DNA of 37,029 nucleotides from Candidatus Omnitrophota bacterium (lineage in GTDB: Bacteria > Omnitrophota > Gorgyraeia > Gygaellales > Profunditerraquicolaceae), in contig QNCD01000007.1 in assembly GCA_003644385.1 (NCBI GenBank), positions 1-37,029 of the forward strand. The letters run 5' to 3'. Positions 16,707-26,590 of this stretch are shown piece by piece. The translations under genes were made by a program, and so were the position numbers. Within the stretch, counting starts at the first letter, position 1; each line of letters begins with the position of its first letter. The notes below the pieces were generated by a model. That model was not told the DNA's origin and did not search any database. It saw only the letters and a list, made by a program, of their open reading frames with translations.

Positions 16707-18038
16707 ATGGCGGATATTCTTGAAAAAATTACACCCCAGAATCTAGAAGCTGAGATGGCGGTATTGGGTTCTATGCTTATAGATGAAGATGCAGTTTCAG
16801 TGGCGATAGAAAGATTAAGCAAGGAATTCTTTTACCGTGATACACATCAGAAGATATTTGAGGCGATTTCTCTTCTTTACAATAGCAATAAGGCTATTGA
16901 TATTATCACGCTTACCGACGAATTAAAAAGGTTGGCAATCCTCGATGAAATCGGCGGAGTGAGTTTCTTAACAAACCTGGTGAATTCCGTACCCACTGCC
17001 GCTAATATTAATCACTATGTTAATATTGTAAGAGAAAAAAGTATTTTGAGAACATTGATTAACAATGCCACCCGCATTGTTTCTCTATGTTACGAAAGCG
17101 AAGGTAATATCGATCAGGTTGTAGATAGCGCTGAGAAACTCATATTTGAAATAAGCGAAAGAAAAAGCCAGGGGACATACTTACATTTAAAAGAAATCAT
17201 AAAAGAGAGTATTGAAAACATCGATAGGCTTTATCAAAAAAAGGCTCATGTCACAGGTATTCCTACCGGCTATATAGATTTTGACAGCAGGACCGCAGGT
17301 TTACAGCCTTCCGATTTAATTGTTATTGCCGGAAGGCCCTCAATGGGTAAAAGTGCCCTTGCCTTGGGCATTGCCGAGTATGCGGGAGTAATAGAGAAAA
17401 TCCCGACAGCTTTCTTTAGTCTAGAAATGTCAAAGGAGCAACTGGTGCAGAGGATGCTTTGCGCGCATGCCAAAGTGGATGCGCACAAGGTCAGGACAGG
17501 TTATCTTTCGCCTTCTGACTGGCCGCGCCTTACTGCTGCAGCAGGCAAACTTTGCGAGGCGCCTATATATATAGACGATACACCGGCAATTTCCGTAATG
17601 GAATTGCGCGCTAAGGCCCGGCGCTTAAAAGCCCACCAGGACATTCGTTTAATCATTTTAGATTATTTGCAGTTAATGCGCGGAGCAGTTAATTCCGAGA
17701 ACAGGCAGCAGGAAATATCGGAGATCTCGCGCTCTTTGAAGGCATTGGCTCGGGAATTAAATGTTCCTATAGTAGCTATAAGCCAGCTTTCCCGGGCGGT
17801 AGAGTCTCGAGAAGACCATCGCCCGAAACTTTCGGACTTAAGGGAATCAGGGGCAATAGAACAGGATGCCGATGTAGTTACGCTTATCTTAAGAGAAGAA
17901 TATTATAAGCCTTCCGCCGATAACCAGGGGATTGCCGAATTAATTATTGCCAAACAGCGCAATGGTCCCGTAGGTTCAATAAAATTAGCCTTTATTAAAG
18001 AGTATACCCGGTTTGAAAACCTTGCTCCGGTTGAGTAA
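16707..18038 (+). CDS. dnaB: replicative DNA helicase
   Basis: PQNLEAEMAVLGSML, DLIVIAGRPSMGKSALAL, IILDYLQLM. Confidence 0.96.
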   Translation: MADILEKITPQNLEAEMAVLGSMLIDEDAVSVAIERLSKEFFYRDTHQKIFEAISLLYNSNKAIDIITLTDELKRLAILDEIGGVSFLTNLVNSVPTAANINHYVNIVREKSILRTLINNATRIVSLCYESEGNIDQVVDSAEKLIFEISERKSQGTYLHLKEIIKESIENIDRLYQKKAHVTGIPTGYIDFDSRTAGLQPSDLIVIAGRPSMGKSALALGIAEYAGVIEKIPTAFFSLEMSKEQLVQRMLCAHAKVDAHKVRTGYLSPSDWPRLTAAAGKLCEAPIYIDDTPAISVMELRAKARRLKAHQDIRLIILDYLQLMRGAVNSENRQQEISEISRSLKALARELNVPIVAISQLSRAVESREDHRPKLSDLRESGAIEQDADVVTLILREEYYKPSADNQGIAELIIAKQRNGPVGSIKLAFIKEYTRFENLAPVE

Positions 18039-18115
18039 GAAGATTTAAAGATGAATATTAATGGGATTTGGATTAAGTTTAAAGCAGTGAATTTTATTTA
18101 GGTAATTTAAATATA

Positions 18116-20476
18116 ATGCAAAGAAAAAAAATAATACTGCTGCTATGTAGCTTCTTTTTTTTATTTGGAGCTGTTTACTGCCATTGCTTCGCCCAAAACT
18201 TTCCTGATGTACAAGGTGAAGATTACAGATCTCAAGTCCCTTCCGAAAAAATAATCACCGCCATAGAAGTTAAAGGAAATAAACATATAAGTACTAATGC
18301 GATAATCTCTAAAATGAAACTGCGCGTAGGAAGCCCTTATAAAGAAAATATCGCCAGCGACGACTTGAAGCGCCTTTATTTATTGGGTTTTTTCAGCGAT
18401 ATTGAGATTAACACAGAGCTTTATAAAGAAGGGGTTAAAATAATCGTTAATGTAAAAGAAAGGCAGATTATCGAAAAAGTTTCTTTTTTGGGGATAAAAC
18501 GCCTTAATACGAAAGAAGAAAAGCTTAAGGATAGCCTTAAGACAAAGGAAGGGCAGTATTTAGATTATCCTAATCTGGAAGATGATATGCGTACCTTAAA
18601 GAAGATGTACGAGAAAATAGGTTATTCACAAACGAAAATAGATTATGAGGTTAAAATAAGCGAGGAGGCCAATAAGGCAAGGATAGAATTTAAAGTAAAC
18701 GAGGGTAAAAAGATAAGAATCAAATATATTTTTGTCGAGGGAAACAGGTCTTTTGCTAAAAACCGTATTTTAAAATTAATGAAGACGAAAAGAGCCTGGT
18801 TGTTTAATCCCGGGATACTCAAAGAAGAAGTTTTAAAGGAGGATATGGAGCGGATTAAGTCTTTTTACCGTCGGGCGGGCTTTGCCGATGTAGTGGTAGA
18901 TTATGAAGTTCGGGAAGATCCCATACGACCGTTTTTATATATTACCGTAAAGATTAATGAAGGGAAAAAATATCTCGTAGGTGATGTTAGAATAGAGGGC
19001 AATAAAGATATTCCTAAAAGGGAAATTCGCGCTAAGCTTACCCATTGTACTACGGGAAAAGTTTTTAATCAGGAAGCCTTAAAACAGGATATCGTAGAAA
19101 TACAAAGCCTATATTTTGACCGCGGTTATATTTTTGCCCAGGTGCAGGAAGTAACCAGTTTAAACCAGAGCACCGGCCGCATCGATATAGTTTATAATAT
19201 TTTTGAAAATGAAGTCGCCTACGTGGAAAAAATAAAAGTGCGCGGGAACGTAAAAACTAAAGACATAGTGGTGCGCCGCGAATTAAGAATAATGCCCGGG
19301 GACCGTTTTGACGGTAGTAAGCTTAAACGCAGTAAGGAAAGATTAGAGAACCTGGGATTTTTTGAAGAAGTAAGCTATGATACCGAAGATACGTCTGTGC
19401 CGAACAGAAAGGATTTGGTGGTAGAGGTCAAAGAGACAAAGACCGGAGCCTTTAGTTTTGGGGGCGGCTATAGCAGCGTTGACGAATTTATCGGATTTAT
19501 TGAAATAGAGCAGAAAAACTTCGATTGGAAAAACTTTCCTTATTTTACCGGAGACGGCCAGGATTTGAGGCTGAGAGGTTCAACGGGAACATTGAGCAGC
19601 AGTTTTGATTTAAGTTTTACTGAGCCTTGGCTGTTTGATTACCCTATAGCTTTTGGTTTTGACGCTTATAAAAGGAGCCACAACCGCGAAACTGATGTGG
19701 GTTACGGTTATGACGAAGATATAACAGGAGGGGACTTGCGGCTGGGGAAAGAGATATCGGAATATACAACTGCTAATTTGCTTTACCGCTATGAAACTAT
19801 AGATATAACTGATATAACCGAGAATGCCTCGGCTGACCTTACAAAAGAATACGGAGAAAATACGATCAGCAGCATGGAGTTTGGGATTACTTTTGATAGC
19901 CGCGATAATGTATTTGATCCTACCCGGGGCAATGTTTTTGCGGTATCGCTTGAAGGGGCTGGCGGGCCCTTTGCAGGGGATAAGGATTTTTTAAAACTTT
20001 ATTCGCGGGCTTCGCATTATTTGAAGGTTATTCCTCAGGGTGCGGTATTAGAGTTGAGGGCGAGGCTGGGATTGGCCGATGATTACGGGGATTCTGATAA
20101 CGTGCCCATATATAAGAGATTCTTTGCAGGCGGAGCTTATACAATAAGGGGTTACAACGAAAGGAAAGTAGGGCCGATTGATCCTTCTTCCGAGGATCCC
20201 CTGGGTGGCGAAGCCATGTTGGTGGGCAATATTGAGTATACTTACCCTTTATTTGACTTTTTGAAAGTCGCTGTTTTCTATGACATAGGAAATGTATGGG
20301 CTGAAATGGATAATATCGGTTCGGGCGGTTTCAAGTCGGGAGTGGGAATGGGTCTAAGGCTGAAGACCCCTGTCGGCCCGATTATGCTTGATTACGGTAT
20401 TCCTTTAAATAAAGAGACCGGGCAGGAAGAGAAAGGCGACGGAGAGCTGCACTTCAGCATGAGCCACGGTTTTTAA
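18116..20476 (+). CDS. bamA: outer membrane protein assembly factor BamA (POTRA + barrel)
   Basis: Signal peptide, repeated POTRA domains, C-terminal barrel with RGYNERKVGP. Confidence 0.94.
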   Translation: MQRKKIILLLCSFFFLFGAVYCHCFAQNFPDVQGEDYRSQVPSEKIITAIEVKGNKHISTNAIISKMKLRVGSPYKENIASDDLKRLYLLGFFSDIEINTELYKEGVKIIVNVKERQIIEKVSFLGIKRLNTKEEKLKDSLKTKEGQYLDYPNLEDDMRTLKKMYEKIGYSQTKIDYEVKISEEANKARIEFKVNEGKKIRIKYIFVEGNRSFAKNRILKLMKTKRAWLFNPGILKEEVLKEDMERIKSFYRRAGFADVVVDYEVREDPIRPFLYITVKINEGKKYLVGDVRIEGNKDIPKREIRAKLTHCTTGKVFNQEALKQDIVEIQSLYFDRGYIFAQVQEVTSLNQSTGRIDIVYNIFENEVAYVEKIKVRGNVKTKDIVVRRELRIMPGDRFDGSKLKRSKERLENLGFFEEVSYDTEDTSVPNRKDLVVEVKETKTGAFSFGGGYSSVDEFIGFIEIEQKNFDWKNFPYFTGDGQDLRLRGSTGTLSSSFDLSFTEPWLFDYPIAFGFDAYKRSHNRETDVGYGYDEDITGGDLRLGKEISEYTTANLLYRYETIDITDITENASADLTKEYGENTISSMEFGITFDSRDNVFDPTRGNVFAVSLEGAGGPFAGDKDFLKLYSRASHYLKVIPQGAVLELRARLGLADDYGDSDNVPIYKRFFAGGAYTIRGYNERKVGPIDPSSEDPLGGEAMLVGNIEYTYPLFDFLKVAVFYDIGNVWAEMDNIGSGGFKSGVGMGLRLKTPVGPIMLDYGIPLNKETGQEEKGDGELHFSMSHGF

Positions 20477-20517
20477 TAGGATAATTTAAAATGTAAAATG
20501 AAAAAGGAGGATAAATA

Positions 20518-21024
20518 ATGAAAAAAACAAGAAATATTTTTTTGGTGACAATTTCATTTTCGATTATTGCGTTCAATATTGCATTTGCCGCTGAAAAAAT
20601 CGGATATATAGACGTAACGCGCACTTTTAACGAATATAACAAGACAAAGTCTTTTGACAAAGAACTTACCAATGAACAGGAAAAATATGAGAAAGAAAGA
20701 GAAAAAAAGGTTAATGAAGTTAAAAAATTACAGGATAAGATTAATCTTTTAAGCGAGAAAGAGAAAGAGGCGCAACAGCCCGCCTTGGAAGAAAAAATAA
20801 GATTACTTCAGGATTTTGACCGGCAGCAGCAGACGGAACTGCGCAAGGAACGGGATGAAAGAATGAAGGAGATTCTGAAAGATATAGACGATGCGGTAGA
20901 AGGTTACGCTGAAAAAGAAGGTTACTCTCTTATTTTTAACGACCAGGTGCTAGTTGCCCAGGATGAAGATTTAGATATAACCGATCAAATTATAAGTATT
21001 TTAAATAAGAATTCAAAAGAGTAG
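20518..21024 (+). CDS. OmpH/Skp-family periplasmic chaperone
   Basis: Signal peptide, IGYIDVTRTFNEYNKTK, coiled coil; between bamA and lpxD. Confidence 0.88.
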   Translation: MKKTRNIFLVTISFSIIAFNIAFAAEKIGYIDVTRTFNEYNKTKSFDKELTNEQEKYEKEREKKVNEVKKLQDKINLLSEKEKEAQQPALEEKIRLLQDFDRQQQTELRKERDERMKEILKDIDDAVEGYAEKEGYSLIFNDQVLVAQDEDLDITDQIISILNKNSKE

Positions 21025-21054
21025 AAAAAACTGCTTTTTTCGTTTATTTATACT

Positions 21055-22113
21055 ATGCGAAAAACATTAAAAGAAATAGCTTCTTATGTCGAGGGCGAGG
21101 TTATTGGTGACCAGGGATTAGTCATTACCGGCATTTCCGGAATAGAGGAGGCTGGGGAGGGGGATATTACATTTGTGGCTAATCCGAAATACATCCCGAT
21201 GATTGAGAAGACCTGCGCTTCTGCGGTGATAACCTCCCGCGATGTAAAAAAAGCCTCTAAGCCGATTATCCGCACCGATAATCCTTCGTTAGCATTTGCT
21301 AAGGTGATTTCGCTGGTAAAGCCCACTAAGAAAATTCATCCCCAGGGAGTAGACCCAAGCGCTGTTTTAGGAAAGGATGTCGCATTAGGTGAGAATGTGG
21401 CTATAGGTGCGCATACGGTTATTGCAGATAAGGTTTCAATCGGAGATAATAGCGTAATTTACGCCGGTTGCTTTATTGGTGAAGCAACACGCATAGGAAG
21501 TAATACTTTAATTCATGCCAATGTTTCTATTAGAGAAGAGACAACTATTGGCAGTAATGTTGTGATTGATAGCGGCACGGTTATCGGTTCAGACGGTTTC
21601 GGATTTATTACCATAGAAGGTAAACACCAGCGTATACCGCAGGTCGGCGTGGTAATTATTGAAGATGATGTTGAGATCGGTTCCAATGTTTGTATCGACC
21701 GTGCGCGTTTTGATAGAACCGTAATCGGACGGGGCACTAAAATAGATAACCTCGTTCATATAGCCCACAATGTAATAATCGGGCCTGATTCTCTGGTGGT
21801 TGCGCAGGTAGGTATTTCCGGAAGCACAAAAATCGGTAAAGGCGTAACTCTTGCCGGACAGGCAGGCCTGGTTGGCCATATTAGCGTTGGCGATAATGCG
21901 ATAGTTATGGCGCAGTCCGGAGTAAACAAATCTATTCCGGCTGAAACTGCTGTTTGGGGTTACCCTGCAAAGGCAGTAAATATTGCCAGGCGGGTAAATG
22001 CCTGTGTCCAGAATTTACCGCGCCTGTTTCAAACAGTGACAGGCCTTAAGAAAAAAATAGAAGAATTGGAAAAAATTATTAAAAATCAAATAGATAACCC
22101 TAAAAAAAATTAA
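21055..22113 (+). CDS. lpxD: UDP-3-O-acyl-glucosamine N-acyltransferase
   Basis: Hexapeptide repeats; IDNLVHIAHNVIIGPDSLVVAQVGISGS. Confidence 0.94.
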   Translation: MRKTLKEIASYVEGEVIGDQGLVITGISGIEEAGEGDITFVANPKYIPMIEKTCASAVITSRDVKKASKPIIRTDNPSLAFAKVISLVKPTKKIHPQGVDPSAVLGKDVALGENVAIGAHTVIADKVSIGDNSVIYAGCFIGEATRIGSNTLIHANVSIREETTIGSNVVIDSGTVIGSDGFGFITIEGKHQRIPQVGVVIIEDDVEIGSNVCIDRARFDRTVIGRGTKIDNLVHIAHNVIIGPDSLVVAQVGISGSTKIGKGVTLAGQAGLVGHISVGDNAIVMAQSGVNKSIPAETAVWGYPAKAVNIARRVNACVQNLPRLFQTVTGLKKKIEELEKIIKNQIDNPKKN

Positions 22114-22122
22114 TTTAAAACG

Positions 22123-23439
22123 ATGGAAAGACAAAAAACCATTGCCAAGCAGGTTACTTTAGAAGGCATCGGCTTGCATACTGCTAATAAAGTAAACCTT
22201 AATTTTAAGCCAGCGCCGGAAGATTCCGGCATTCGTTTTATCCGTACGGACTTAGCCAATAAGCCGGTTATTAAGACTTGCGTTGAGAATTTACTTGATC
22301 CTTATCAGCGCATACGCCGGACCAGCATAGGTAAAGATGGCGTTGAAATCCAGACTGTCGAACATCTCCTGGCGGCTTTAGCGGGAATGAATATAGATAA
22401 TCTTGATATCGAAATTAATAACCAGGAGGTCCCTGGCGCAGACGGCAGTAGCATTGAGTTCGCAGAGATAATCAGTCGGGCAGGTATAAAGGAACAAGAT
22501 AAAGAGCGGAATTATTTCTCTATCAAAGAGCCTATATTCGCCCAGGAAGAACAGGCCTCAATCGTAATATTGCCGGCAAAGGATTTTACTATTTCTTATA
22601 CTTTAAGCTACAATCACCCTTTACTTAAAGTACAGTTTTTAGAGATAAATATGGACCGCGAAAAATTTAAAGAGAATTTAGCCGGTGCGCGCACATTTTG
22701 CCTGGAAAGCGAAGTAGGCAATTTGCAGGAGCAGGGCATTGGTTTGGGAGCCAGTTATAGTAATACACTGGTAGTAGGTAAAGAAGGAGTAATAAATAAT
22801 AAGTTACGCTTTGAAGATGAATTTATCCGTCATAAAATTTTGGATTTAGTAGGCGATTTATATATATTAGGCCAGCCCTTAAAGGGGCATATTATTGCTT
22901 TAAAAAGCGGCCATTCACTCAACCTGAAGATGCTTAAAAAAATACATCAACAGAGAGAAAGGTATTTATTGGGAGGTGTTGGAGTAGATTCCCGCCCTAA
23001 TGATGAGCATGAGTTAGATAGAGAGGCGATTATGAAGATACTGCCTCACAGGCCGCCATTTTTATTCGTGGACAGGATTCTTTCATTAGAACAGGGAAAG
23101 CATGCCAGAGGAATAAAATATGTGACTAAGGACGATTATTATTTTAAAGGGCATTTTCCCCAGAAGCCGGTTATGCCCGGCGTTTTGATGATTGAGGCAA
23201 TGGCACAGGTAGGCGGGGTAATGATGTTGGCTGCCAAAGAGAACCGTGGAAAACTCGCCTATTTTTTAGCTGCTAATAACGTTAAATTCAGAAAAACAGT
23301 TGTCCCCGGAGATGATCTTGTACTTGATGTAACCGCAGTCAGGGTAAAATCTAAGACCGGCACAGTTCATGCTAAGGCGCTGGTAGAGGGAAAGGTAGTG
23401 GCAGAAGCAGATCTGATGTTTACGCTTTCGGAGGAATAA
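22123..23439 (+). CDS. lpxC/fabZ: fused LpxC deacetylase / FabZ dehydratase
   Basis: N-term KQVTLEGIGLHTANKVNL, TVEHLLAALAGM; C-term ILPHRPPFLFVDRI, GHFPQKPVMPGVLMIEAMAQ. Confidence 0.95.
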   Translation: MERQKTIAKQVTLEGIGLHTANKVNLNFKPAPEDSGIRFIRTDLANKPVIKTCVENLLDPYQRIRRTSIGKDGVEIQTVEHLLAALAGMNIDNLDIEINNQEVPGADGSSIEFAEIISRAGIKEQDKERNYFSIKEPIFAQEEQASIVILPAKDFTISYTLSYNHPLLKVQFLEINMDREKFKENLAGARTFCLESEVGNLQEQGIGLGASYSNTLVVGKEGVINNKLRFEDEFIRHKILDLVGDLYILGQPLKGHIIALKSGHSLNLKMLKKIHQQRERYLLGGVGVDSRPNDEHELDREAIMKILPHRPPFLFVDRILSLEQGKHARGIKYVTKDDYYFKGHFPQKPVMPGVLMIEAMAQVGGVMMLAAKENRGKLAYFLAANNVKFRKTVVPGDDLVLDVTAVRVKSKTGTVHAKALVEGKVVAEADLMFTLSEE

Positions 23440-23443
23440 GTAT

Positions 23444-24256
23444 ATGCAGATACATCCCACGGCGATAATTTCCAAAAATGCTAAAATAGCTGGGCATTGT
23501 CAAATAGGGCCTTATACAGTTATCGGCGATGCTGTAACCGTGGGCGAAGCCTGCCAAATCGGCCCTTATTGCGTAATTGAAGGAAATACAACTATCGGGA
23601 AAAATTGTAAAATTTTTACCGGGGCAGTATTAGGAAGCTCCCCTCAGGATTTAAAATACAAAGACGAAAAGAGTTTTCTTAAAATAGGCGACGGTAATGT
23701 CATCAGGGAATACTGCACGTTTAACCCCGGCACAGAAGAGGGATCGGTTACTAAAATAGGAAATGATAATCTTTTTATGGCCTATTCGCATATCGCTCAT
23801 GACTGCTTTGTAGGTAGCAACTGTATAATCGCTAATAACGGCACTCTCGCCGGCCATGTCAGTATAGAAGATAAGGCTGTAGTGGGAGGTCTGGTAGCCA
23901 TACATCAGTTTGTAAGAGTGGGGACCTTGTCTATTATCGGGGGATGCTCTAAGGTGGTGCAGGATATACCTCCTTTTTCTACCTGCGACGGCCATCCAGC
24001 AAGAGTTTACGGTTTAAATCTCATCGGCTTAAAGCGCCAAGGCACAGCAAGGGAATCTATTAAACAGCTGCACCGGGCCTTTAATATTTTGTTTCACGCT
24101 GGTCTTTCCAAGAAGAATTCTTTAGAAAAAATAGAAAAGGAAATGAAACCAAGTCAGGAGGTCTCTTACCTGATAAATTTCGTAAGAAAATCAGAGAGAG
24201 GCGTTGTACGTTCCTGCCGTATTGAACGAATCAATAAAGATACCGGCATTAATTAA
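23444..24256 (+). CDS. lpxA: acyl-[ACP]-UDP-GlcNAc O-acyltransferase
   Basis: MQIHPTAIISKNAKIAGHCQIGPYTVIG, VGGLVAIHQFVRVG. Confidence 0.94.
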   Translation: MQIHPTAIISKNAKIAGHCQIGPYTVIGDAVTVGEACQIGPYCVIEGNTTIGKNCKIFTGAVLGSSPQDLKYKDEKSFLKIGDGNVIREYCTFNPGTEEGSVTKIGNDNLFMAYSHIAHDCFVGSNCIIANNGTLAGHVSIEDKAVVGGLVAIHQFVRVGTLSIIGGCSKVVQDIPPFSTCDGHPARVYGLNLIGLKRQGTARESIKQLHRAFNILFHAGLSKKNSLEKIEKEMKPSQEVSYLINFVRKSERGVVRSCRIERINKDTGIN

Positions 24257-24335
24257 TCTGCTTTTTGGTTTTAGATGATTCAATATAGGCAAACTCGAAT
24301 TTATTAATAAAAAGACTTTTTGTTTTCGCATTAAT

Positions 24336-25139
24336 ATGGAGAAAATAGGGATAATCGCGGGAAGTAAAAAATTTCCCATTATATTTTCGCAGGGCGCGAA
24401 GAAAAAAGGCTGCTTCGTCGTAGCAGTAGGCATAAAAGGGGATACTTCTCCCAAGTTGAAACGTTACGTTGATAAGCTCTATTGGATTAGCATCCGGGAT
24501 TTTAACAGTATTGTCGAAATATTCAAAAGCGAGGGGATAGCTAAAATTGCCATGGCCGGGCAGATTCATCCGCGCCGGCTGTTCAGCAAAGAATTGAAGC
24601 GCAGCGAAGAAGCCCAGAACATTCTTAATCAGTTAAAGGATAAAAAGGCGGATACCATATTTGGGGCAATCGCGCAAAAATTAGAGGATGCGGGCCTGAA
24701 GCTCCTAGATACGACAACTTTCGTAAAAGAATATCTTCCTCCTAAGGGCGTCTTGACTAAAACCGCTCCTGACTTTAGCGCCTGGGAAGATATATATTTT
24801 GGTTTCGATATAGCTAAAATAATCGCCCATGCTGATATAGGCCAGACTGTAGCGGTCAAAAATAAGGCAATAGTAGGCGTAGAGGCTTTGGAGGGGACGG
24901 ATAACCTTATTCTCCGGGCCGGCAAAATTGCCGGACGTGGTTCCACTCTGGTAAAGGTGAGTAAGCCAAAACAGGATATGCGTTTTGATATTCCGGTAGT
25001 TGGTTTAAATACAATAAAAAACCTGGTTAATTGTAAGGCAAAATGCCTGGCCATCGAGGCAGACAAAACTCTTTTTATAGATAAAGAAGAAAGCATTAAA
25101 ATGGCCGAGAGAAAAGGCATTTCTATCGTTGCGATATAA
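24336..25139 (+). CDS. lpxI: LpxI-family UDP-2,3-diacylglucosamine pyrophosphatase
   Basis: IGIIAGSKKFPIIFSQGAKKKG, GQTVAVKNKAIVGVEALEGTD; follows lpxA. Confidence 0.9.
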   Translation: MEKIGIIAGSKKFPIIFSQGAKKKGCFVVAVGIKGDTSPKLKRYVDKLYWISIRDFNSIVEIFKSEGIAKIAMAGQIHPRRLFSKELKRSEEAQNILNQLKDKKADTIFGAIAQKLEDAGLKLLDTTTFVKEYLPPKGVLTKTAPDFSAWEDIYFGFDIAKIIAHADIGQTVAVKNKAIVGVEALEGTDNLILRAGKIAGRGSTLVKVSKPKQDMRFDIPVVGLNTIKNLVNCKAKCLAIEADKTLFIDKEESIKMAERKGISIVAI

Positions 25140-25200
25140 AATAAAGGCTTGTCTTTTATTTTAGAGTGTGTAATTTTAATACTCACCTGATTAAAAGTCC

Positions 25201-25229
25201 TTGACTCTTTGGGAATTATTTAATATGAT
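25201..25229 (+). promoter_or_regulatory. sigma70-type promoter upstream of the CBM48 gene
   Basis: TTGACT (25201-25206), 17-nt spacer, TATGAT (25224-25229). Confidence 0.7.
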
Positions 25230-25252
25230 TAGGTAGGAACAGGGAGGTAGAT

Positions 25253-25537
25253 ATGGCCAAAACAGCAAAAAATACAGGTGCGAAATTGACGGCTTTTAAA
25301 TTTCGCGCCCCCCAGGCAAACAGGGTTAGCCTTGCGGGAAGTTTTAATAATTGGGATACCCAGACTTTTACAGCCAAAAAAGATTCACGCGGTAACTGGG
25401 TAGTAAAGGTCCGACTCCAACCCGGCAGGTACGAATATAAGTTCTTTGTTGACGGGAACTGGATGGAAGATCCTAATAATAAAACACGCTCTTTCAATAC
25501 GTTCGGCAGTCAGAATTCTGTAATTGAAGTAAAATAA
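25253..25537 (+). CDS. small stand-alone CBM48 / AMPK-type glycogen-binding protein
   Basis: FKFRAPQANRVSLAGSFNNWDTQ...LQPGRYEYKFFVDGNWMEDPNN; GGGAGG RBS. Confidence 0.85.
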   Translation: MAKTAKNTGAKLTAFKFRAPQANRVSLAGSFNNWDTQTFTAKKDSRGNWVVKVRLQPGRYEYKFFVDGNWMEDPNNKTRSFNTFGSQNSVIEVK

Positions 25538-25553
25538 TCAGGTTAATTTCAAT

Positions 25554-25640
25554 CCACCTTTTTATTTTTTAATTAAGCCGCATAGGTTTTTAATTAAATC
25601 TAAGGATCGGCTAAGATAAAAAATGAAAAGGTGGTTTTTT
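25554..25640 (+). terminator. long hairpin terminator after the CBM48 gene
   Basis: CCACCTTTTTATTTTTTA (25554-25571) pairs 17/18 with 25617-25634, followed by TTTTTT; inner AGCCG/CGGCT stem. Confidence 0.7.
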
Positions 25641-25670
25641 ATAATGTGATTTCATAATATAATATGAGAT

Positions 25671-26390
25671 ATGAAATATATATATGGCCCGGTTAATTCC
25701 CGCAGGCTGGGTCTTTCTCTAGGCTTAAGCTTGGTGCCCTACAAGACATGTACTTTTGACTGTATTTACTGCCAGTTGGGCCGTACTACCGATTTAGTCT
25801 GCGCAAGGAAAGAATATTTAGAAATAGCCAGGATTCTGGATGAATTGAAATTTTGGTTAGAAAATAATAACAAAGAAGCAGAAAGGCTTAATTTTATAAC
25901 GCTTTCCGGGATGGGAGAATCTGCCTTAAATAACAAAATCGGCGCACTGATTCAGGAGATAAAAGATCTAAGTCGAGTTCCGCTGGCGGTAATTACCAAC
26001 TCTTCGCTGATAAATTTACCTTCGGTGCGCCAGGACTTGCTGAAAACAGATTTAATCGTACCCTCTTTGGATGCGGCGCAGGGGCAGGTATTAAAAAGAA
26101 TCAATTCCCCCCATACGCACATAAAAATAGAAGAGATTATCAACGGACTGATAAATTTAAGAAAAGAATTTAAGGGTAAGATTTGGCTGGAAATTATGCT
26201 GGTAAAAGGCGTAAATGATGACCTCAGGCATATTAAGAAATTAAAAGAGATCATTGAAAAGGTAAATCCGGATAAAATTCATTTAAATTCTCCAATACGA
26301 ACAGCTGCCTTAGCTAATATAGCGACAGTAGATAAGAATAAACTTAAAAAAATTCAGAGAATCTTAGGCGAAGCCTGCACCATCCTTTAA
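25671..26390 (+). CDS. radical SAM protein (COG0731-like)
   Basis: YGPVNSRRLGLSLGLSL...CTFDCIYCQLGRT CX3CX2C motif. Confidence 0.88.
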   Translation: MKYIYGPVNSRRLGLSLGLSLVPYKTCTFDCIYCQLGRTTDLVCARKEYLEIARILDELKFWLENNNKEAERLNFITLSGMGESALNNKIGALIQEIKDLSRVPLAVITNSSLINLPSVRQDLLKTDLIVPSLDAAQGQVLKRINSPHTHIKIEEIINGLINLRKEFKGKIWLEIMLVKGVNDDLRHIKKLKEIIEKVNPDKIHLNSPIRTAALANIATVDKNKLKKIQRILGEACTIL

Positions 26391-26461
26391 GGCCGCATCA
26401 TCTAGGCCGGGTCTTGACACCCTTTAGTGATAAATAAGTTAGAGAAATAAATTTTCAATTT

Positions 26462-26590
26462 ATGCGCCTGTAGCTTCACGCTTCAATCGCTTAATACATC
26501 TGAGGCGGGATGCCGCAGAGATAAATAATAGAAATGGGGGACAATTAGATACCTGCCTGCCGGCAGGTAGGCAGCGCCGGCCTTGGAGTC
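26462..26590 (+). pseudogene. possible broken tRNA-Arg-like fragment with insert
   Basis: ATGCGCCTGTAGCT (26462-26475) identical to 26646-26659; AGCGCCGGCCTT (26573-26584) matches 11/12 with 26671-26682. Confidence 0.4.
26552..26571. repeat. palindromic element CCTGCCTGCCGGCAGGTAGG
   Basis: 12-bp perfect core CCTGCCGGCAGG, extended to 20 nt with one G.T pair. Confidence 0.7.

Noticed and set aside
24257-24335. Separate gene or regulatory element between lpxA and lpxI
   Set aside because: Only short AT-rich spacer, no convincing ORF, promoter or hairpin.
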